The notes beneath the pieces are model-generated. The model ran no database searches. It saw only the letters and a program-made list of their open reading frames with translations, and was not told the DNA's origin. From Streptomyces catenulae (GTDB lineage: Bacteria > Actinomycetota > Actinomycetes > Streptomycetales > Streptomycetaceae), in the NCBI RefSeq assembly GCF_000718015.1, contig NZ_JODY01000033.1, forward strand, positions 1 to 64,000: DNA of 64,000 nucleotides, in the 5' to 3' direction. A program made the translations under genes and the position numbers. Positions 1 to 9,483 of the stretch are shown piece by piece. Numbering within the stretch: position 1 is the first letter of the stretch; each line of letters begins with the position of its first letter.

Positions 1-455
1 CGCGTCGGCGCAGCGGGCGGCGGGGGGTCCGGTGGGGGGAGGGGGCACGGTTCATGGGGGCTCCTGGTGAGAGGGCCGACCGGCTCCGGCGGACGGCGGA
101 CTGTCAACGAGGGGGAGCGCTCAAGGGCATGCCGCGGCGGGCCGGACGGCGTACCCGGTGCGGTACGGGGCCGGAGCCGCCGCCGGTTCACGGTGTGCGG
201 GCCACGGTCCGGAAAGATCCGTGCACGGACCGTATTACCTGACGGTAGGGCGGGTGTGACGGCGGTGACAAGACGCGGGACGCGGTCAACTGACGGTGGT
301 GGGTGGGGAGTTCGGCGACGCGGTGGTGGCTCTGCGGTCGCAGTTTCGCCGGGGGTGCGGGCCGTCCGTGGGCATCCGGTCGGTGCTCCCGCAGCGGCTC
401 AGCGCTCCCGCGGCGGCTCAGCGCCCCCCGCAGGCCCCGGCGCTCCCGCAGCGGC
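1..455. other. Left-edge region without a convincing gene
   Basis: This GC-rich stretch lies downstream of the stop codon of the pantothenate kinase gene and runs to the window edge. The open frames across it are low-complexity Arg/Gly/Pro-rich translations with no recognisable domain. The only structure I see is a set of 18-bp repeats next to the coaA stop, listed separately. The far left edge may hold the control region of a gene outside the window, but nothing shows this. Confidence 0.5.
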
Positions 456-459
456 TCAG
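385..459. repeat. Three copies of an 18-bp repeat at the coaA 3' end
   Basis: The unit GCTCCCGC(A/G)GCGGCTCAG occurs at 385-402, 404-421 and 442-459. The last copy contains the coaA stop codon (456-458 on the minus strand). The array therefore looks like a duplicated gene end, made by slippage or segmental duplication. No function is evident. Confidence 0.7.
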
Positions 460-1445
460 AGCTTCCGCAGGGACAGTCGTTGCACCTTGTGGTCGGGGCC
501 CTTGCGTAGGACGAGGTTGGCTCGGCCGCGGGTGGGGGCGACGTTCTGTTCCAGGTTGGGCTTGTTGACGGTCCGCCAGATCTTCCGGGCGTACTCCAGC
601 GCCTCCTCCTCGGAGACCTGGGTGTAGCGGCGGAAGTACGAGGACGGGTCCTGGAACGCGGTCTCCCGCAGCTTCCGGAAGCGGCCGAGGTACCACTTCT
701 CGATGTCCTCGGTCCGCGCGTCGACGTAGACGGAGAAGTCGAAGAAGTCGGCGAGCCCGAGGCGGGTGCGGCCGTCCTTGCCGGGCAGCGCGGGCTGGAG
801 GACGTTGAGGCCCTCCACGATCAGGATGTCGGGGCGGTGCACGGTGAGCCGCTCGCCCGGCACGATGTCGTAGATCAGATGCGAGTAGACCGGCGCGGTG
901 ACCTCGGCGCGGCCGGACTTCACAGCGGCGACGAAGCGGGTCAGCGCCCGCCGGTCGAACGACTCCGGGAAGCCCTTACGGGACATCAGCCCGCGGCGGT
1001 GCAGCTCGGCGTTGGGGTACAGGAAGCCGTCGGTGGTGACCAGTTCGACGCGCGGATGCTCGGGCCAGCGCGCCAGCAGCGCCTGGAGGAGCCGCGCGGT
1101 GGTCGACTTGCCGACCGCGACGCTGCCCGCCACGCCTATGACGAACGGGGTGCCCGGCTGCGCGCCGTGGCCGCCGCCCGCGTCGCCGAGGAAGGTGTTG
1201 AGCGCGCCGCGCAGATTGCTGGTGGCGCCGACGTAGAGATTGAGCAGCCGGGAGAGCGGGAGGTAGACGTCGCGGACCTCGTCGAGGTCGATGACATCGC
1301 CCAGTCCGCGCAGCCGCTCGACCTCTTCGGCGGTGAGCGGCAGCGGGGTCTTCTCCCGCAGCGCGCTCCACTCCGTACGCGTCAGATCGACGTACGGGGA
1401 GCGCTCGGCGCGGCGTCGTTGCTGCGGATCGGTCGTCGGGGCCAC
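456..1445 (-). CDS. coaA: Type I pantothenate kinase
   Basis: A 329-residue cytoplasmic kinase that phosphorylates pantothenate with ATP, the first and usually feedback-limited step of coenzyme A synthesis. The P-loop [12 protein letters not shown] lies near residues 105-116, followed by the TTDGFL, GFPESFD and SHLIYDIVP blocks and the C-terminal [15 protein letters not shown] typical of actinobacterial CoaA. The start chosen is the GTG at 1445-1443, which gives MAPTTDPQQ and a family-typical length of about 330. No strong ribosome-binding site precedes it, and the frame stays open upstream with low-complexity sequence, so the start is the least certain part. The gene stands alone, divergent from the small protein and glmS. 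Confidence 0.93.
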   Translation of the reverse strand: MAPTTDPQQRRRAERSPYVDLTRTEWSALREKTPLPLTAEEVERLRGLGDVIDLDEVRDVYLPLSRLLNLYVGATSNLRGALNTFLGDAGGGHGAQPGTPFVIGVAGSVAVGKSTTARLLQALLARWPEHPRVELVTTDGFLYPNAELHRRGLMSRKGFPESFDRRALTRFVAAVKSGRAEVTAPVYSHLIYDIVPGERLTVHRPDILIVEGLNVLQPALPGKDGRTRLGLADFFDFSVYVDARTEDIEKWYLGRFRKLRETAFQDPSSYFRRYTQVSEEEALEYARKIWRTVNKPNLEQNVAPTRGRANLVLRKGPDHKVQRLSLRKL

Positions 1446-1622
1446 GGGTTCATTGTGCGCGGGCGGGCCGCGGCGGCGCCCCCGGGGTCGGCCGGGGCGT
1501 CCGGGTGGCCGGAAGTGGACGCGTGCGGTGGGAACGGTTGGGCGTCCGCCGCCGTCTTCGAGCATGGACCGGGTTGCCCGGGACGGCGCGGGCCCGCAGC
1601 GGGCCGGGGAGGGGTGGTCGGG

Positions 1623-1886
1623 ATGGGTGGACGGCAGGGCAGGGGAGTGCTGCGGCGGCGCCGGGGCGGGGCGGCGGTGGTGGAGCGGGAGCGGTTCGCC
1701 GCGTCCGTCCACGCGGAGCTGGCCGAGGAACTGCCGGACGTGGACCTGGATCTGCTCGATCTGGACGAGGGGCTCGCCGGGTTCCTGGAGCGGTACGAGT
1801 CCCCGGCGTGCACCGACGCGGAGGCCGAGGAGGAGTTCTTGGACACGGTCCGGCTGGCGGCGGAGCGGTCGGAGCGCGGCTACTGA
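1623..1886 (+). CDS. Small acidic protein of unknown function
   Basis: An 87-residue reading frame ahead of glmS. The N-terminal third is Gly/Arg-rich and the rest is strongly acidic, with blocks such as [29 protein letters not shown] purine-rich stretch (GGGGAGGGG) sits about eight bases before the ATG. Translation could instead begin at the tandem GTG codons around 1678-1683, leaving only the acidic part, which looks like the genuinely constrained portion. I do not recognise a family. It is probably helical and soluble. The 110-bp gap to glmS leaves room for a separate promoter. Confidence 0.6.
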   Translation: MGGRQGRGVLRRRRGGAAVVERERFAASVHAELAEELPDVDLDLLDLDEGLAGFLERYESPACTDAEAEEEFLDTVRLAAERSERGY

Positions 1887-1996
1887 GCCCCGCACACCGC
1901 TGACGGGGCGCGCCCGGCGGGGGCGTCGGCGCGCCCGGTGCGGCCACGCGGCTGCCGGGCGCGGGGGCTCACAGGCCCGGCGCGTACGCTGCCCCC

Positions 1997-3844
1997 ATGT
2001 GCGGAATCGTGGGTTATGTGGGCGGGCAGAGCGCCCTGGACGTCGTGCTCGCCGGACTGCGCCGACTGGAGTACCGCGGGTACGACTCGGCGGGCGTCGC
2101 GGTGCTGGCGGACGGCGGGCTGGCGTCGGCGAAGAAGGCCGGGAAGCTCGCCAATCTGGAGAAGGAGCTGGCGGCGCGGCCGCTGCCGTCCGGGACGACC
2201 GGTATCGGGCACACCCGGTGGGCCACCCACGGCGGGCCCACGGACGCCAACGCCCATCCCCATCTGGACAACGCCGGGCGGGTCTCGGTCGTCCACAACG
2301 GCATCATCGAGAACTTCGCCGCGCTCCGCGCCGAACTGACCGACCGCGGCCATGAACTGACGTCCGAGACGGACACCGAGGCCGTCGCGCATCTGCTGGC
2401 CGAGGCGTACTCGTCCTGCGGCGACCTGGCCGAGGCGATGCGTCAGGTGTGCCGCCGTCTGGAGGGCGCGTTCACCCTCGTCGCGGTGCACGCCGACGCG
2501 CCGGACGTGGTCGTCGGGGCGCGCCGCAACTCCCCGCTGGTGGTCGGCGTCGGTGAGGACGAGGCGTTCCTCGCCTCCGACGTCGCGGCGTTCATCGCGC
2601 ACACCCGGGAGGCGATCGAGCTGGGCCAGGACCAGGTCGTCGAGGTGCGCCGGGACGGGGTGACCGTCACCGACTTCGACGGGGCACCGGCGCAGGTGCG
2701 CGCGTACCACGTCGACTGGGACGCCTCCGCCGCCGAGAAGGACGGCTACGACTACTTCATGCTCAAGGAGATCGCCGAGCAGCCCAAGGCGGTCGCCGAC
2801 ACCCTGCTGGGCCGGGTGGACGAGTCCGGTGTGCTCTCGCTGGACGAGGTGCGCATCCCGCCGGAGGTGCTGCGGGAGATCGACAAGGTCGTCATCGTCG
2901 CCTGCGGGACGGCGTACCACGCGGGCATGATCGCCAAGTACGCGATCGAGCACTGGACGCGGATCCCCTGCGAGACCGAGCTGGCCAGCGAGTTCCGCTA
3001 CCGCGACCCGATCATGGGGCCGCGCACGCTGGTCATCGCGATCAGCCAGTCCGGCGAGACGATGGACACCCTGATGGCGCTCCGCCACGCGAGCGAGCAG
3101 GGCGCCAAGGTCCTCGCGATCTGCAACACCAACGGCTCGACCATTCCGCGTGAGTCGGACGCGGTGCTCTACACCCACGCCGGTCCCGAGGTCGCGGTCG
3201 CCTCCACCAAGGCGTTCCTGACCCAGCTGGTCGCCTGCTACCTGGTGGCGCTCTACCTCGGGCAGGTCCGGGGGACGAAGTGGGGCGACGAGATCCGGGA
3301 CGTGGTCCGGGAACTGGCCGCGATCGGTACGCAGGTCGAGCAGGTGCTCGGCACGATGGAGCCGGTGCGGGAGCTGGCCCGGGGGCTGGCCGACAAGAAC
3401 ACCGTGCTGTTCCTGGGGCGGCACGTCGGCTACCCGGTGGCGCTGGAGGGCGCGCTCAAGCTCAAGGAGCTGGCGTACATGCACGCCGAGGGCTTCGCGG
3501 CGGGTGAGCTGAAGCACGGTCCGATCGCGCTGATCGAGCAGGACGTGCCGGTCGTGGTGGTCGTCCCGTCGCCGCGCGGCCGCTCGGTGCTGCACGACAA
3601 GATCGTCTCCAACATCCAGGAGATCCGGGCCCGCGGCGCCCGCACCATCGTCATCGCGGAGGAGGGCGACGAGGCGGTGGTGCCCTACGCCGACCACCTC
3701 GTCCGCATCCCGCGGACCCCGGTGCTGCTCCAGCCGCTGGTCTCGGCCGTCCCGCTCCAGGTCTTCGCCTGCGAGCTGGCGACCGCCCGCGGCAACGAGG
3801 TCGACCAGCCGCGCAACCTAGCCAAGTCGGTGACGGTGGAGTGA
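1997..3844 (+). CDS. glmS: Glutamine-fructose-6-phosphate aminotransferase (isomerizing)
   Basis: A 615-residue enzyme that makes glucosamine-6-phosphate from fructose-6-phosphate and glutamine, the entry to peptidoglycan amino sugars. The protein begins MCGIVGYVG, so removal of Met exposes Cys as the N-terminal nucleophile of the glutaminase domain (about 1-235, with TRWATHG and HNGIIEN). Two SIS sugar-isomerase domains follow, including SQSGETMDT, and the end NLAKSVTVE is the usual family C-terminus. Length and motifs are complete. acpS starts 49 bp downstream, so the two genes may be cotranscribed. Confidence 0.97.
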   Translation: MCGIVGYVGGQSALDVVLAGLRRLEYRGYDSAGVAVLADGGLASAKKAGKLANLEKELAARPLPSGTTGIGHTRWATHGGPTDANAHPHLDNAGRVSVVHNGIIENFAALRAELTDRGHELTSETDTEAVAHLLAEAYSSCGDLAEAMRQVCRRLEGAFTLVAVHADAPDVVVGARRNSPLVVGVGEDEAFLASDVAAFIAHTREAIELGQDQVVEVRRDGVTVTDFDGAPAQVRAYHVDWDASAAEKDGYDYFMLKEIAEQPKAVADTLLGRVDESGVLSLDEVRIPPEVLREIDKVVIVACGTAYHAGMIAKYAIEHWTRIPCETELASEFRYRDPIMGPRTLVIAISQSGETMDTLMALRHASEQGAKVLAICNTNGSTIPRESDAVLYTHAGPEVAVASTKAFLTQLVACYLVALYLGQVRGTKWGDEIRDVVRELAAIGTQVEQVLGTMEPVRELARGLADKNTVLFLGRHVGYPVALEGALKLKELAYMHAEGFAAGELKHGPIALIEQDVPVVVVVPSPRGRSVLHDKIVSNIQEIRARGARTIVIAEEGDEAVVPYADHLVRIPRTPVLLQPLVSAVPLQVFACELATARGNEVDQPRNLAKSVTVE

Positions 3845-3893
3845 GCGGCCGTCAGCGGTGCCGTGCGGCGCGCCTCCGGGGCGGGGTGCGCCG

Positions 3894-4262
3894 GTGATCA
3901 TCGGGGTGGGGATCGACGTCGCCGAGATCGACCGGTTCGGGGCGGCGCTGGAGCGTACGCCGGAGCTGGCGCGGCGGCTGTTCATCGACGCGGAGCTGGT
4001 GCTGCCGAGCGGGGAGCGGCGCGGTACCGCCTCGCTGGCGGCCCGTTTCGCCGCGAAGGAGGCGGTCGCCAAGGCGCTCGGCGCGCCCGGCGGGCTGCAC
4101 TGGACGGACGCCGAGGTGTACGTGGAGGACAGCGGCCAGCCCCGGCTGCGGGTCCGCGGCACCGTCGCCGCCCGCGCCGCCGAACTGGGCGTCCGCGCCT
4201 GGCACGTCTCGCTCAGCCATGACGCGGGTGTGGCGTCGGCGGTGGTCGTGGCGGAGGGGTGA
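3894..4262 (+). CDS. acpS: Holo-[acyl-carrier-protein] synthase
   Basis: A 122-residue phosphopantetheinyl transferase that moves 4'-phosphopantetheine from CoA to the serine of acyl carrier proteins. The N-terminal [12 protein letters not shown] carries the metal-binding Asp, and [14 protein letters not shown] carries the Glu/Lys pair of the active site. The GTG at 3894 is preferred because it gives MIIGVGID, the standard family start. An upstream GTG at 3858 would add an unconvincing tail. The gene sits between glmS and nnr. Since coaA is also nearby, the left end of the window is rich in cofactor and carrier functions. Confidence 0.94.
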   Translation: MIIGVGIDVAEIDRFGAALERTPELARRLFIDAELVLPSGERRGTASLAARFAAKEAVAKALGAPGGLHWTDAEVYVEDSGQPRLRVRGTVAARAAELGVRAWHVSLSHDAGVASAVVVAEG

Positions 4263-4334
4263 GGCCCGGGGCGGGCCCCGCCCGGCCCGCTCCGTCCCCG
4301 TGCCGCCGTGGCGCCCCGGTGTGAGACTGACCCC

Positions 4335-5798
4335 ATGAGGACTGCGTACAGCGTGGCGGACGTGCGGGCGGCGGAGCGGGAGTTGATGGCGCGGCTGCCC
4401 GAAGGGGCGCTGATGCAGCGGGCCGCGGCCGGGCTGGCGGCGGTCTGCGTCCGGCTGCTGAGCGGGGCGCGCGGGGTGTACGGCTCCCGGGTGGTGCTGC
4501 TGGTCGGCAGCGGTGACAACGGCGGTGACGCCCTGTACGCCGGGGCGCGGCTGGCGCGCCGCGGCGCCGCGGTCGGCGCGGTCCTGCTGTCGCCGGAGCG
4601 GGCGCACGCCGGGGGGCTGGCGGCGCTGCGGGCGGCCGGTGGCACCGTCGTCGACGACGCGGAGCGCGCGGTGGCCCGCGCCGATCTGGTGCTCGACGGC
4701 ATCGTCGGCATCGGTGGCCGCGGCGGACTCCGTCCCCGCGCCGCCCAACTCGCCGCGCTGGCCGCCGAGTCGTGCCCAGTCGTCGCCGTCGACCTGCCGA
4801 GCGGGGTGGACGCGGACACCGGCGAGGTGGCGGGCGAGGCGGTCCGGGCCGATGTCACCGTGACGTTCGGGGCGTACAAACCGGGGCTGCTGATCGATCC
4901 GGCGCGGGAGCGGGCCGGGGTGGTGCACCACGTCGACATCGGTCTCGCGCCGGGCGCGGAGCCCGCCGCCGAGGCGCTCCAGCACGCGGAGGTGGCGCGG
5001 CTGCTGCCGGTGCCGTCGGCGGAGAGCGACAAGTACCGGCGCGGGGTGGTCGGGGTGGTCGCCGGGTCCGCGCGGTATCCGGGGGCCGCGGTGCTGGCGG
5101 TCGCCGGGGCGCTGCGCGGCGGCGCGGGCGCCGTCCGGTACGTCGGACCGGCCGCCGACGCGGTCCTCGCGCGCTTCCCGGAGACGCTGGTGCACACCGG
5201 GCCGCCGCACCGCGCGGGCCGGGTCCAGTCCTGGGTGCTCGGCCCCGGCATCGGCGACGAGGCGGACGCCGTGGACGAGGTGCTCGCCGCCGAGGTGCCG
5301 GTGCTGGTGGACGCCGACGGGCTGCGGTTCCTGACGCCGGAGCGGGTCCGCGCCCGGACCGCGGGCACCCTGCTCACCCCGCACGCGGGCGAGGCCGCCG
5401 CGCTGCTCGGCACCGACCGCGCCGAGGTGACGGCCGGGCGGCTGCGGGCGGTCCGTGAGCTGGCCGCCCGGTTCGGCGCGACGGCGCTGCTCAAGGGCTC
5501 GACGACGCTGGTCGCGGACGCCGCGGGCCCCGTACGGGTCAACCCCACCGGGACCGGCTGGCTGGCGACCGCGGGCAGCGGCGACGTGCTGTCCGGCCTG
5601 ACCGGTTCGCTGCTCGCCGCCGGGCTCGCCCCGCGGGACGCGGCGTCGGCGGGCGCCTATCTGCACGGCCTCGCGGCCCGCTTCGCGGCCGGTGCGGACG
5701 GGGCGCCGGTCACCGCGATGCAGGTCGCCGGTCGGCTCGCGGCGGCCTGGCGGGACGTCGGACGGCGCACCCCGCGGCAGGGCGGAGCGGCCCGCTGA
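4335..5798 (+). CDS. nnr: Bifunctional NAD(P)HX epimerase / ADP-dependent NAD(P)HX dehydratase
   Basis: A 487-residue metabolite-repair enzyme that recycles hydrated NADH and NADPH. The N-terminal YjeF-type epimerase domain (about 1-210) contains VGSGDNGGDALYAGARLARRG and VAVDLPSGVDADTG. The C-terminal ribokinase-like dehydratase domain (about 220-487) contains TPHAGEAAALLG and NPTGTGWLATAGSGDVLSG. The start at ATG 4335 gives MRTAYSVADVRAAE; an in-frame upstream start is possible but adds no conserved sequence. The gene lies between acpS and alr, its usual place in Streptomyces. Confidence 0.95.
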   Translation: MRTAYSVADVRAAERELMARLPEGALMQRAAAGLAAVCVRLLSGARGVYGSRVVLLVGSGDNGGDALYAGARLARRGAAVGAVLLSPERAHAGGLAALRAAGGTVVDDAERAVARADLVLDGIVGIGGRGGLRPRAAQLAALAAESCPVVAVDLPSGVDADTGEVAGEAVRADVTVTFGAYKPGLLIDPARERAGVVHHVDIGLAPGAEPAAEALQHAEVARLLPVPSAESDKYRRGVVGVVAGSARYPGAAVLAVAGALRGGAGAVRYVGPAADAVLARFPETLVHTGPPHRAGRVQSWVLGPGIGDEADAVDEVLAAEVPVLVDADGLRFLTPERVRARTAGTLLTPHAGEAAALLGTDRAEVTAGRLRAVRELAARFGATALLKGSTTLVADAAGPVRVNPTGTGWLATAGSGDVLSGLTGSLLAAGLAPRDAASAGAYLHGLAARFAAGADGAPVTAMQVAGRLAAAWRDVGRRTPRQGGAAR

Positions 5799-5938
5799 AC
5801 GGCCGCCGCGGGCCGCGTCCCGCACCCTGCGCGCACGCCGTTCCCGGGCCGGTCCGCGCCGGTCGGCCGGGCCCCGTACGCCGCCTCCGGCCGGGCGTAC
5901 CCGGGGCCCGCCGGGCGGCGCCTGAGACACTGAGGGGG

Positions 5939-7132
5939 ATGAACGAGACAGCGAAGCGGGCCCGCGCCGCCATCGACCTCGCCGCCGTGCGGTCGAATGT
6001 GCGAGCGCTGCGCGGCCGCGCACCCGGGGCAGAGCTGATGGCCGTGGTCAAGGCCGACGGTTACGGACACGGCGCGGTGCCCTGTGCGCGCGCCGCCCGC
6101 GCGGCGGGCGCGAGCTGGCTGGGCACCGCCCTTCCCGAGGAGGCGTTCGCGCTCCGCGCGGCCGGTGACACCGGGCGGCTGATGTGCTGGCTGTGGACGC
6201 CGGGCGGCCCCTGGCGCACCGCCGTCGAGCAGGACATCGACGTCTCCGTCAGCGCGCTGTGGGCACTGCGCGAGGTGACCGACGCGGCCCGCGCTGCCGG
6301 GCGCCCGGCCCGCGTCCAGCTCAAGGCCGACACCGGGCTGGGCCGCAGCGGCTGCCAGCCCGCCGACTGGCCGGAGCTGACCGCCGCCGCCCGCGACGCC
6401 GAGCGCGCCGGGCTGCTCACCGTCACCGGCGTCTGGTCCCACTTCGCCTGCGCCGACGAGCCGGGCCACCCCTCGATCGCCGCGCAGCTGACCGCGTACC
6501 GCACGGCGCTCGCCGTCGCCGACGCCGCGGGGCTGCGCCCGGAGGTCCGCCACATCGCCAACACCCCGGCGCTGCTGACCCTCCCCGAGGCCCACTTCGA
6601 CCTGGTCCGCGCGGGCATCGGCATCTACGGCGTCTCGCCCGCCCCCGAGATCGGCACCGCCCGGGAGCTGGGGCTGCGCCCCGCGATGACGCTGGAGGCG
6701 TCACTCGCCTCGGTCAAGAGCGCCCCGGCCGGTCACGGCGTCTCGTACGGCCACCACTACACGACGGCGGACGGGACGACGCTCGCGCTGGTGCCGCTCG
6801 GCTACGCGGACGGCATTCCGCGCCATGCCTCCGGCCGCGGGCCGGTGCTCGTCGCGGGGAAGCGGCGGACGGTCGCCGGGCGGGTCGCGATGGATCAGTT
6901 CGTCGTCGATCTGCACGGCGACACCGCGCTCCCCGGCGACCGCGCGGTGCTCTTCGGCCCCGGCGACGACGGTGAGCCGACCGCCGAGGACTGGGCGCGG
7001 GCCACCGACACCATCGCGTACGAGATCGTCACGCGGATCGGCGGCCGGGTGGCGCGGGTCCACCACGACAGCGCGCCGGAGCCCGCCGTGCCCGCGGCGG
7101 CGGGCAGCCGCGACGCGGGAGGCACCGGATGA
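5939..7132 (+). CDS. alr: Alanine racemase
   Basis: A 397-residue PLP enzyme that supplies D-alanine for peptidoglycan. The Schiff-base lysine lies in AVVKADGYGHG (Lys38), the catalytic tyrosine region is HGVSYGHHYTT, and ALVPLGYADGIPR and GRVAMDQFVVDL are family signatures. A GAGGGG ribosome-binding site sits just before the ATG. The stop codon overlaps the ATG of the next gene (ATGA), implying translational coupling to the alpha/beta hydrolase and on towards tsaE. Confidence 0.96.
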   Translation: MNETAKRARAAIDLAAVRSNVRALRGRAPGAELMAVVKADGYGHGAVPCARAARAAGASWLGTALPEEAFALRAAGDTGRLMCWLWTPGGPWRTAVEQDIDVSVSALWALREVTDAARAAGRPARVQLKADTGLGRSGCQPADWPELTAAARDAERAGLLTVTGVWSHFACADEPGHPSIAAQLTAYRTALAVADAAGLRPEVRHIANTPALLTLPEAHFDLVRAGIGIYGVSPAPEIGTARELGLRPAMTLEASLASVKSAPAGHGVSYGHHYTTADGTTLALVPLGYADGIPRHASGRGPVLVAGKRRTVAGRVAMDQFVVDLHGDTALPGDRAVLFGPGDDGEPTAEDWARATDTIAYEIVTRIGGRVARVHHDSAPEPAVPAAAGSRDAGGTG

Positions 7133-8373
7133 CGGACGCCGGGGACGCGGCCGAGGCGGCGGCCGGGGCCGCGGGCAGCTGGGCGAAGGCCGGCCGTCAC
7201 GCGGGGCTGGCGGGCGCCGCCATCGGCATCGTCGCCGCGGGCGCCGCCGCCGGGGTGGCGATGGAGCGGATGACGGTCGGCCGCGGGATGCGGCGGCGCG
7301 CCCGCACCGCGCTGGACGCCGTCGGCCCCTACGGCACGCTCCGCGGCACCCCGGGCACCGCCGTCGCCGCGGACGGCACCCCGCTGTACTACGAGATCGA
7401 CGAGGCGGACGCCGCCGCGGCGCCGCGCGTCCGGACGGCGAAGGACGCGTCCGGCGACGCCGCGGAGGTCCGCCGCCGCCTCGCCGGGCCGCGCCGCCGC
7501 TCGCCCGCGCCCACCGTCGTCTTCTGCCACGGCTACTGCCTCAACCAGGACTCCTGGCACTTCCAGCGCGCCGCGCTGCGCGGCGCGGTCCGCACCGTCC
7601 ACTGGGACCAGCGCAGCCACGGCCGCTCGGGCCGCTCCCGCGCGGTCGGTGACGGCGGCGAGCCGGTCACCATCGATCTGCTGGGCCGCGATCTGAAGGC
7701 GGTGCTGGACGCGGCGGCGCCCGAGGGGCCGCTGGTGCTGGTGGGGCACTCCATGGGCGGGATGACGGTGATGGCCCTCGCCGACCAGTACCCGGAGTTC
7801 GTGGCCGAGCGGGTCGCGGGCGTGGCGCTGATCGGGACGTCCGCCGGGCGGCTGAGCGAGGTGGCGTTCGGGCTGCCGTCCTTCGGCGTCAAGGCGTTCC
7901 ACCGGCTCGCGCCCGGTCTGCTGAAGGTGCTGGGCGCCCAGAGCGATGTCGTCGAGCGGGGCCGCCGGGCCACCGCCGACCTCTTCGCCGGGATCATCAA
8001 GCGGTACTCCTTCGGCACCCCGCAGGACGTCGACCCGGGCGTCGCGCGCTTCGCCGAGCGGCTCATCGAGGCCACCCCCATCGACGTCGTCGCGGAGTTC
8101 TACCCGGCCTTCGCCACCCACGACAAGGCGGCGGCGCTGGTGGCGTACGACACGGTCGCCTCGCTGGTGCTCGCCGGGGAACGCGATCTGATCACCCCGG
8201 CCGACCACAGCGAGGCCATCGCCGAACTGCTCCCCGCCACCCGCCTGCTGAAGGTGGACGGCGCCGGACATCTGGTGATGCTGGAGCGCCCGGAGCTGGT
8301 CACCGAGGAGTTGGTGACCTTGATCGAGCGGGCCGCGTCGGCCGGTCGCCGGGGGCGCTCGGCGCGGGCCTGA
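7129..8373 (+). CDS. Membrane-anchored alpha/beta hydrolase
   Basis: A 414-residue alpha/beta-fold hydrolase with an N-terminal hydrophobic segment (about residues 27-46, rich in Ala/Gly/Val), probably a membrane anchor. The oxyanion region is VVFCHGYCLNQDSW, the nucleophile elbow GHSMGGM, the acid in LAGERDLIT and the histidine in GAGHLVM, so the triad is complete. It overlaps alr by four bases and precedes tsaE, a conserved actinobacterial order. Its substrate is unknown. A role at the cell envelope is an inference from the anchor and the alr neighbour. Confidence 0.88.
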   Translation: MTDAGDAAEAAAGAAGSWAKAGRHAGLAGAAIGIVAAGAAAGVAMERMTVGRGMRRRARTALDAVGPYGTLRGTPGTAVAADGTPLYYEIDEADAAAAPRVRTAKDASGDAAEVRRRLAGPRRRSPAPTVVFCHGYCLNQDSWHFQRAALRGAVRTVHWDQRSHGRSGRSRAVGDGGEPVTIDLLGRDLKAVLDAAAPEGPLVLVGHSMGGMTVMALADQYPEFVAERVAGVALIGTSAGRLSEVAFGLPSFGVKAFHRLAPGLLKVLGAQSDVVERGRRATADLFAGIIKRYSFGTPQDVDPGVARFAERLIEATPIDVVAEFYPAFATHDKAAALVAYDTVASLVLAGERDLITPADHSEAIAELLPATRLLKVDGAGHLVMLERPELVTEELVTLIERAASAGRRGRSARA

Positions 8374-8398
8374 CCGCCGCGCCCGTACCATTTGCGGC

Positions 8399-8929
8399 AT
8401 GAGTGCCACCGCCACACAGACCCGTGTCACCGTCGAAACGCCCGAGCGGATGCAGGAGTTGGGGCGCCGGTTGGCCGCGCTGCTGCGCCCCGGCGACCTG
8501 GTGCTGCTCACCGGTGAGCTGGGCGCGGGCAAGACGACGCTCACCCGCGGCCTGGGCGAGGGCCTGGGCGTGCGCGGCGCCGTCACCTCCCCGACCTTCG
8601 TGATCGCCCGGGTGCACCCGCCGCTGACCGGCGGCCCCGCGCTGGTCCACGTCGACGCCTACCGCCTCGGCGGCGGTCTGGACGAGATGGAGGACCTGGA
8701 CCTCGATGTGTCGCTGCCGGAGTCGGTGGTGGTCGTGGAGTGGGGCGACGGCAAGGTCGAGGAGCTGTCCGACGACCGGCTGCACGTGGTGATCGAGCGC
8801 GCGGTGGGCGCGGACGCCCCGGTGGACACCGGCTGGGAGAGCGACGCCGCCGACGTCCGCACGGTGACGGTCACCGGTATCGGCGCGCGCTGGGCGGACG
8901 CCGGGGTCGCGGAGCTGACCGCGGGCTGA
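8399..8929 (+). CDS. tsaE: tRNA t6A biosynthesis ATPase TsaE
   Basis: A 176-residue ATPase of the complex that makes threonylcarbamoyladenosine at position 37 of ANN-decoding tRNAs. The Walker A motif is GELGAGKTT, followed by the family blocks TSPTFVI and HVDAYRLGG and the acidic VVVEWGD. The C-terminal extension of about 40 residues is common in Streptomyces members. tsaB and tsaD follow after about 1.3 kb, separated by two unrelated small genes. The start ATG lies 25 bases after the hydrolase gene. Confidence 0.94.
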   Translation: MSATATQTRVTVETPERMQELGRRLAALLRPGDLVLLTGELGAGKTTLTRGLGEGLGVRGAVTSPTFVIARVHPPLTGGPALVHVDAYRLGGGLDEMEDLDLDVSLPESVVVVEWGDGKVEELSDDRLHVVIERAVGADAPVDTGWESDAADVRTVTVTGIGARWADAGVAELTAG

Positions 8930-9044
8930 CCGGCGGCGCGGCGGGCGGGTGGTGCCCGGGGTGACGTGCGCCGGGCTTTTCCGACAGGCCGTCGGTAACG
9001 TGTTGCGTCCGCGGTGCCCGCCGTGGTCACATGGGAGAGGAGTA

Positions 9045-9067
9045 GAAGTTAGGTCAGCCTAACTTCC
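9045..9067. promoter_or_regulatory. Iron box (DmdR/IdeR-type operator)
   Basis: The arms GAAGTTAGG (9045-9053) and CCTAACTTC (9058-9066) are perfect inverted repeats around TCAG. Read as the 19-base iron box, TTAGGTCAGCCTAACTTCC at 9049-9067 matches about 15 of 19 bases of the DtxR/IdeR/DmdR consensus. It lies 39 bp before the ATG of the small peptide gene at 9106, well placed to block its transcription when iron is plentiful. Confidence 0.85.
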
Positions 9068-9105
9068 CTCTCGACCCGCTTGCCCCAGGAGCCCGGGAGG
9101 CGACC

Positions 9106-9306
9106 ATGACCGCTCACGAGCCCGCCGCCGCACCGCCCGCCCGCGAGGCGTGCGACGCGCCGCCCACCATGCGCCAGCTCCTCGCGTCCTGCGCCGCCGC
9201 CACCGCCGTCTCCACACCCCCCGACGCCCCGGCCGCCCCCGCCGCCGCGCCTCCGGCCGAGCCGGACGTCCCGGCGCCGTCCACCACGGAGCGGGACGCC
9301 GCATAG
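9106..9306 (+). CDS. Small Ala/Pro-rich peptide under iron-box control
   Basis: A 66-residue peptide. The central segment PPTMRQLLASCAAATAVSTPP looks constrained and contains one of only two cysteines; the flanks are Ala/Pro-rich and probably disordered. There is no signal peptide or membrane segment. A GGGAGG ribosome-binding site ends five bases before the ATG, and an iron box lies just upstream, so expression is expected under iron limitation. I have an impression of similar iron-box peptides in other Streptomyces genomes but know no function. It sits between tsaE and a convergent exported protein. Confidence 0.75.
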   Translation: MTAHEPAAAPPAREACDAPPTMRQLLASCAAATAVSTPPDAPAAPAAAPPAEPDVPAPSTTERDAA

Positions 9307-9399
9307 CCCGTACGGGCGAACGCCGACCGGCCGGGCGCGATACGCGTCCCGGCCGGTCGCCGTGTGTGCGGGCAGCGGGGGAGCGGGCACCCGAAGACG

Positions 9400-9478
9400 T
9401 ACGGGCGCCCGGAACGGATGTAACCGACGCCCGGAAAAGGATCTACGGGCGCCCGGAAGAGGATTTACGGGCGCCCGC
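9400..9478. repeat. Four degenerate tandem repeats, 21-23 bp, each with a GGGCGCCC core
   Basis: Units of the form (g/c/t)TACGGGCGCCCGGAA-n-AGGAT start near 9400, 9420, 9442 and 9465; the second unit is the most diverged and the last is partial. Each intact unit contains the self-complementary CGGGCGCCCG, so each transcript copy could form a short hairpin. The array fills the gap between the iron-box peptide and the convergent exported protein, where a bidirectional terminator would be expected. Confidence 0.7.
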
Positions 9479-9483
9479 GGCCG

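Noticed and set aside
1880..3697. 605-codon minus-strand frame opposite glmS, and similar long frames opposite other genes
   Set aside because: High GC leaves many shadow frames open. These translate to Arg/Val/His/Gly-rich sequence with no domain, and glmS is beyond doubt on the other strand.
3852..6023. 723-codon minus-strand frame across acpS and nnr
   Set aside because: Same shadow effect; low-complexity composition and complete overlap with two well-identified genes.
9049..9390. Minus-strand frame opposite the iron-box peptide
   Set aside because: Gly/Arg-rich shadow with no start signal; the plus-strand peptide has a ribosome-binding site and an operator.
9400..9478. CRISPR array
   Set aside because: Repeat units are back to back without unique spacers, and no cas genes are present.
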